DNA of 64,000 nt. Source: Bolinopsis microptera. Taxonomy: Eukaryota > Ctenophora > Tentaculata > Lobata > Bolinopsidae. The first letter of the stretch is position 1; every line of letters begins with the position of its first letter. The notes beneath the pieces were generated by a model. The model worked only from the letters and a program-made list of their open reading frames with translations, was not told the DNA's origin and searched no databases. The stretch lies in assembly GCF_026151205.1 (NCBI RefSeq), contig NC_087072.1:18894103-18958102 (forward strand), in the 5' to 3' direction. The position numbers and the translations under genes are program-made. Positions 60,560 through 64,000 of this stretch are shown here, one piece after another.

Positions 60560-60973
60560 TTAAGATCCTCCGTAGGGTTTATCAGTTATCCTCATTCTGA
60601 GCGTCATGATCTGGATGCACTTGCAGAGGAGGTGCTGGGATGTTTCTGCTTCTCCTGAAAAGTGTCCACAATCTTGCGTCTGAAAGTGGACGTTGTTTGC
60701 CACGTTCTGAAAATAAACTAGTGGGCTGTGACCTAGCCTGAAAGCGACCATGTTGGAAGGGTTCTGGTCCTATGGGGATGTTGTTGGATTGATCGTCCCT
60801 TGCGAATTCGTCCGCTTGTTCTTTACCGTATACTCCTTCAATTCATGTCCTGGAACGTCTAAGTTCTACTCGATGTGAATACCTAGTGAGTTGAGTTGGC
60901 CTGAGATGTTCAGAGCGAACCTGGAGTTAAAACTGGTGCTGTTAAGCGCTTTAAATGCAGCCTGGGAATCTGA
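60560..60973 (-). pseudogene. LINE (non-LTR retrotransposon) remnant: RNase H and C-terminal zinc motif
   Basis: Minus-strand translation gives an RNase H active-site block (SDSQAAFKAL, at 60945-60973), then VPGHELK followed after a frameshift by EQADEFARDD, then the C-terminal FRLGHSPLVYF and a Cys/His motif (CGHFSGE, HLLCKC). This order is typical of the end of a LINE ORF2. It contains at least one stop (GIHIE then TAG) and one frameshift, so it is dead. The upstream part is cut by the foldback element at 60980. Confidence 0.75.
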
Positions 60974-60979
60974 GAGGAA

Positions 60980-61618
60980 TTAAGGGGGCCGGGGGGCCAG
61001 GGGGATCTTCATCAAAATTCTCTCGAAATTGATTTTTTCTGATACTTGATAGAGGGGAGTGATATCTATCAGCTGCTTTTGGTCCCATGGAAAAATATTG
61101 TTCCTAGCCGAAATTATCGCTGGTCAAAGGTCAGCGCTCAAATGTAATTGTATTGCGCGAGCGATTTTCAATCGCGCATCCTGAAAATCGAGTCTAAAAA
61201 TCTATCTTCTCCTACATTTTTTGAGCAATCACCCTGAAACTTTCAGGATATGTTCTAGGGATCATTTAGAAGAGACCTGGAAAAATCGTCAAAAAATGAG
61301 GTCCAAGATTTTCAAAATCGAATTAAACATTTTCTGAGGCCTATCTCAAAATTCGGCTCGACACTTCTCTCCTAAATGATCCCTAGAACATATCCTGAAA
61401 GTTTCAGAGTGATTGCTCAAAAAATGTAGGAGAAGATAGATTTTTAGACTCGATTTTCAGGACGCGCGATTGAAATACAATTACACATGAGCGCTGACCT
61501 TTGACCAGCAATATTCAGCTGATAGATATCACTTCCCTCTATCAGAAACAACTATAAAATCAATTTCGAGAGAATTGTGATGAAGATCCCCCCCCCCCCC
61601 CCCCCCCGGCCACCTTAA
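60980..61618. mobile_element. Long G-capped foldback element at a TTAA site
   Basis: The whole ~635 bp is one large imperfect palindrome centred near 61300. Its arms include ATTTTTTGAGCAATCACCCT on the left and its near-complement at 61405-61425, and AGGGATCATTTAG pairs with CTAAATGATCCCT. The ends read TTAAGGGGGCCGGGGGGCC, and on the right a run of about 20 C, then GGCCACCTTAA. TTAA is present at both edges (60980-60983, 61615-61618). No coding potential. It sits between two pieces of one LINE. Confidence 0.88.
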
Positions 61619-61789
61619 TGATAGATGGGGATCCTAAGTTATCATTAGTCCAGATACTTGCCATGTGTAACACAAATAGCGGGTACGATTTCATCAATGA
61701 ACCTGAAGAAGGAATGTCTGTCCTGTATTGTTACCATATAACGACGAGCTAACAAAATGAATCAAAAGTTTGAGTAATACATTCGTTAA

Positions 61790-61990
61790 ACTTTGTATGT
61801 CCTATTTGCAACCCCGAAGCATTGCATTGATGTTAAATTCCTAGTCCGGTTAGCTTTGCGTCTCAGAACTAAAGAGGTCCGCTATGCTTTAGTGAGCTTT
61901 GCTGTCCACCAGGGTACTGTAGATCTAAGGGTTCCCCATGTAATGGGGCAGGCTGTGATAAAGCATCTCTGCAGGATGTCCGAGATGAAC
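61790..61990 (-). pseudogene. LINE remnant: endonuclease-RT linker
   Basis: One minus-strand frame reads SAENLNARKQFISDIL, then VPWWTAKLTKA, a stop, then SLVLRRKANRTRN. The PWW-x-x-x-L followed by a basic RRKANRTRN stretch is characteristic of the linker before the reverse transcriptase in LINE ORF2. Same strand and correct order relative to the RNase H piece at 60560-60973; almost all of the RT between them is missing. Stops make it dead. Confidence 0.55.
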
Positions 61991-62764
61991 TGTTTTCGAG
62001 CATTGAGATCTTCTGCTGTAGAAACTGATTAGAACCAGTAAGGGTGTCAGTCAAACTCTCCTGCTACTAGATGATTGTAGAGCGTCCAGTCACACTTCAA
62101 TGAAGAGTGTGGCAAAGCTAACACGGTCCCCTAATCCTAGGTTAAATGTGATGGCCTCAAGATGAGCCCTCAGCTGTCTTGCTGAGAAGACTTGAAAAGT
62201 GGTCACTGGAGGAAGAAGTGCCAGGAATTCTCGCTATCAGTGTGTCCTCGTAGTCAGAGTGAGAGAGTTGAAATCCCTAACTCTGTCTTATCACGAGCCT
62301 GTGTCTAGCGTGTGTCAGCCCTTAAATGCATTAGCTGTCTTAACTGAAAAGACCTGAAAAGTGGTTACTGGAGGGAGAAGTGCCAAGACTACTCATTATC
62401 AGTGTTTCCTAGTAGCCAAAATGAGCGAATAGGAATCCCTAGCTCTGTGGTGGGTGACTTCGATGGGACCTGAAAGCTGAAAGAGAATTTCCTGGTGATT
62501 TAATAGCTCTTAGAGCTACGTATCTGTGTCTAACGTGTCGTCATTTGTGTGTGTACTATCTTGTAACCTGATATCTGAAAGAGAAATTTCCTGGTGCTTG
62601 GTAGCTGTTAGTGTTGACTTCCTGGTTCCTATGGGAACTTTGAGCTGGCAAGTCCCAACATTTGTACTCAACAAGAGAGCACGCCACCCGTTAGTGCCAA
62701 CCAGGCCACACCACGTGGAGGTTCGGAGAGGATTTCGTGACCCAATGTTTCCTTCTATTATCAT
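61991..62764. other. Degenerate repeat region with internal duplications
   Basis: A block at about 62178-62284 (GACTTGAAAAGTGGTCACTG) recurs at about 62335-62445 (GACCTGAAAAGTGGTTACTG), period ~157 bp. A GCTGAAAGAGAATTTCCTGG block at 62477 recurs near 62575. A minus-strand frame near 62690-62560 (VGTNGWRALLLSTNVG) faintly resembles a LINE endonuclease, but too weakly to annotate. Confidence 0.4.
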
Positions 62765-63300
62765 ATTTTCCGTTTATCAAAGCTTTCTTTGGTAATCTAA
62801 CTTTCATTACCTCAATCATGTCTTGTGCTTTCCTCAGTGATCCTGTAAGATGGTCATTCAAGAAAAATAAAGTCAAAACAGTAAAATTTGGGTCCCGGAG
62901 AGCTGAAATTCAAATATGCCCTACCGGTAGGACATATTCAAAATATTCATTGCATCAAAGTTTTCTCCGGAAATACTGCTTCCAGTACCTTGATGGCGAC
63001 TTGTGTCACTAGTCTCACAGACCTCACTGATTAGTCACTCGTAAAAATGTCAGTTGAAACTGTGAAATTTCGGTCAATTAGGGGACGGCAGAAATGCTTT
63101 TTTTTCAAAAATCTTCCAAAATGTTTTCTTCTATTTTCACGATTTTCCGTGGCTTTTTTTGGTAGTCTAACTTTCATTACCTCAATCGTGTCTTGTGCTA
63201 TACTCAGTGGTTATTCAAAAAATTCAGCCAAAACATCATAAAATTTGGGTCCCGGAAAACTGAAATCTTAAAATGTCCTACTGGTAGGACATTTTCTTGA
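62765..63300. repeat. Second block of the ~377-bp satellite
   Basis: One full and one shortened unit of the satellite at 54968-56440. CCTACCGGTAGG sits at 62920-62931; the second unit keeps a variant core, CCTACTGGTAGG, near 63275. Confidence 0.9.
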
Positions 63301-63340
63301 TTGAGAATGTCAGTCTGTCGCAGCTCGGTCTGGCCCGGTT

Positions 63341-63629
63341 AGGTGGTGCACATCGCACCGATCTGTGAGAAAAATTATTTGATGCGCGGCGCGACCCAGT
63401 TAAGTTGTAAGTAGTCGGTTTATTTCATTAACGTTTTCTCCAAACATTCATAATTCAGCTTCCAAAACTTCCATGGTGATTTGTATTATTTACACTAAAG
63501 AAGCAAGCAATTCAAATGTTGCAAGCAGCAAATCACATTACGTAAGTAATTGTAGCGCGATGCACAACTGGGTCGCGCGCGCGCATCCAATAATGCTTCT
63601 CGCAACCACAGATCGGCGAGATGCGAAGG
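63341..63629. repeat. GC-rich inverted repeat (foldback)
   Basis: The left arm 63341-63401 (ATGCGCGGCGCGACCCAGTT at its inner end) pairs with the right arm 63566-63629 (AACTGGGTCGCGCGCGCGCA at its inner end). The arms are about 60 bp with some mismatches around a ~165-bp AT-rich loop. Confidence 0.75.
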
Positions 63630-63782
63630 ATTGACATCGTCAATTAAGAAAAATTTGATTTCGACTCCAGAATCATTTGGCAGTTAAGTTGCTGTATTAT
63701 ACTACTTTTCACGCGCGAAGGCCTTTCTTTTCTTAAAAAAGATAAAAGGTATAATATATCGTGTAGCAACGATTACTTGAGG

Positions 63783-64000
63783 TTATACTTCACATAGCCA
63801 TGTGTATACGCGTACTGCGTGACGCCTTCGGCGGTCGCGCGCTTCGGCGGTCGCGCGCTACAGCAAGCGAGAGGGCTCTGGTTAGAGCAAGGTTATACAA
63901 CAACTTCACATAGCCATGTGCCTACGCGTACTGCGTGACGCGCGCTACTCCGGCGGTCGCGCGCTACTGCAAGCGAGAGGGCTCTGGTTAGAGCAATACA
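63783..64000. repeat. GC-rich ~116-bp tandem repeat running off the window
   Basis: Two units, each with CTTCACATAGCCATGTG, then ACGCGTACTGCGTGACGC, one or two GGCGGTCGCGCGCT blocks, then AAGCGAGAGGGCTCTGGTTA. The second is cut by the window edge, so the array may be longer. Confidence 0.85.

Noticed and set aside
63870-64000. Possible tRNA gene (GGCTCTGGTTAGAGC)
   Set aside because: Only a D-arm-like string is visible; no anticodon arm or T-arm (GGTTCGA) follows within the unit.

Overview
The window is nuclear DNA from an invertebrate animal. The genes are split by ordinary GT-AG introns, there are many transposon remnants and satellites, and the gene content is metazoan: a PR-domain zinc-finger regulator, the ciliary coiled-coil protein CCDC113/CFAP263, a FLYWCH zinc-finger protein, a Penelope-like retroelement and hevein-type secreted proteins. 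I suspect a cnidarian or another early-branching animal, but no single feature proves it. No prokaryotic operon, CRISPR array or convincing tRNA/rRNA gene was seen.

Layout. (1) 1-9 kb: four paralogous two- or three-exon genes on the minus strand (1375-1975, 2255-3009, 6566-7178, 7494-8935). They encode small secreted proteins with a signal peptide, an eight-cysteine hevein-type (chitin-binding-like) domain and a shared C-terminal domain I cannot name. A single-exon secreted helical protein (4602-5138) lies among them, with direct repeats, a multi-hairpin foldback element and terminal-inverted-repeat elements. (2) 9-13.7 kb: no gene seen; diverged repeats carrying CACGTG and a 554-bp AGGGAG array. 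(3) 13.7-30.4 kb: a PRDM14-like gene on the minus strand, rebuilt from 12 exons with matching phases (559 codons from the chosen ATG; PR domain plus eight C2H2 fingers). (4) 30.4-46.8 kb: about 16 kb of mostly unique DNA with many CACGTG boxes and only weak exon candidates. (5) 46.8-54.7 kb: CCDC113/CFAP263 on the minus strand, ten exons rebuilt in phase (391 aa). Its intron 6 holds a FLYWCH open reading frame and an antisense Penelope-like element disabled by one frameshift. (6) 54.7-64 kb: repeat-rich DNA with a ~377-bp satellite, a hAT-type MITE with a perfect 8-bp target duplication, purine-rich and TGTCCGTTTT arrays, a long foldback element inserted at TTAA into a LINE remnant, and GC-rich tandem and inverted repeats at the right edge.

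How it fits together. The PRDM14-like and CCDC113 genes look like intact host genes, and nothing here links them functionally. The hevein-type cluster looks like a lineage-specific family of secreted effectors or matrix proteins grown by local duplication, in which the sugar-binding aromatic residues are kept to different degrees. It is my best candidate for undescribed biology in this window. All exon models come from reading splice sites and phases by eye; no alignment or database search was possible.
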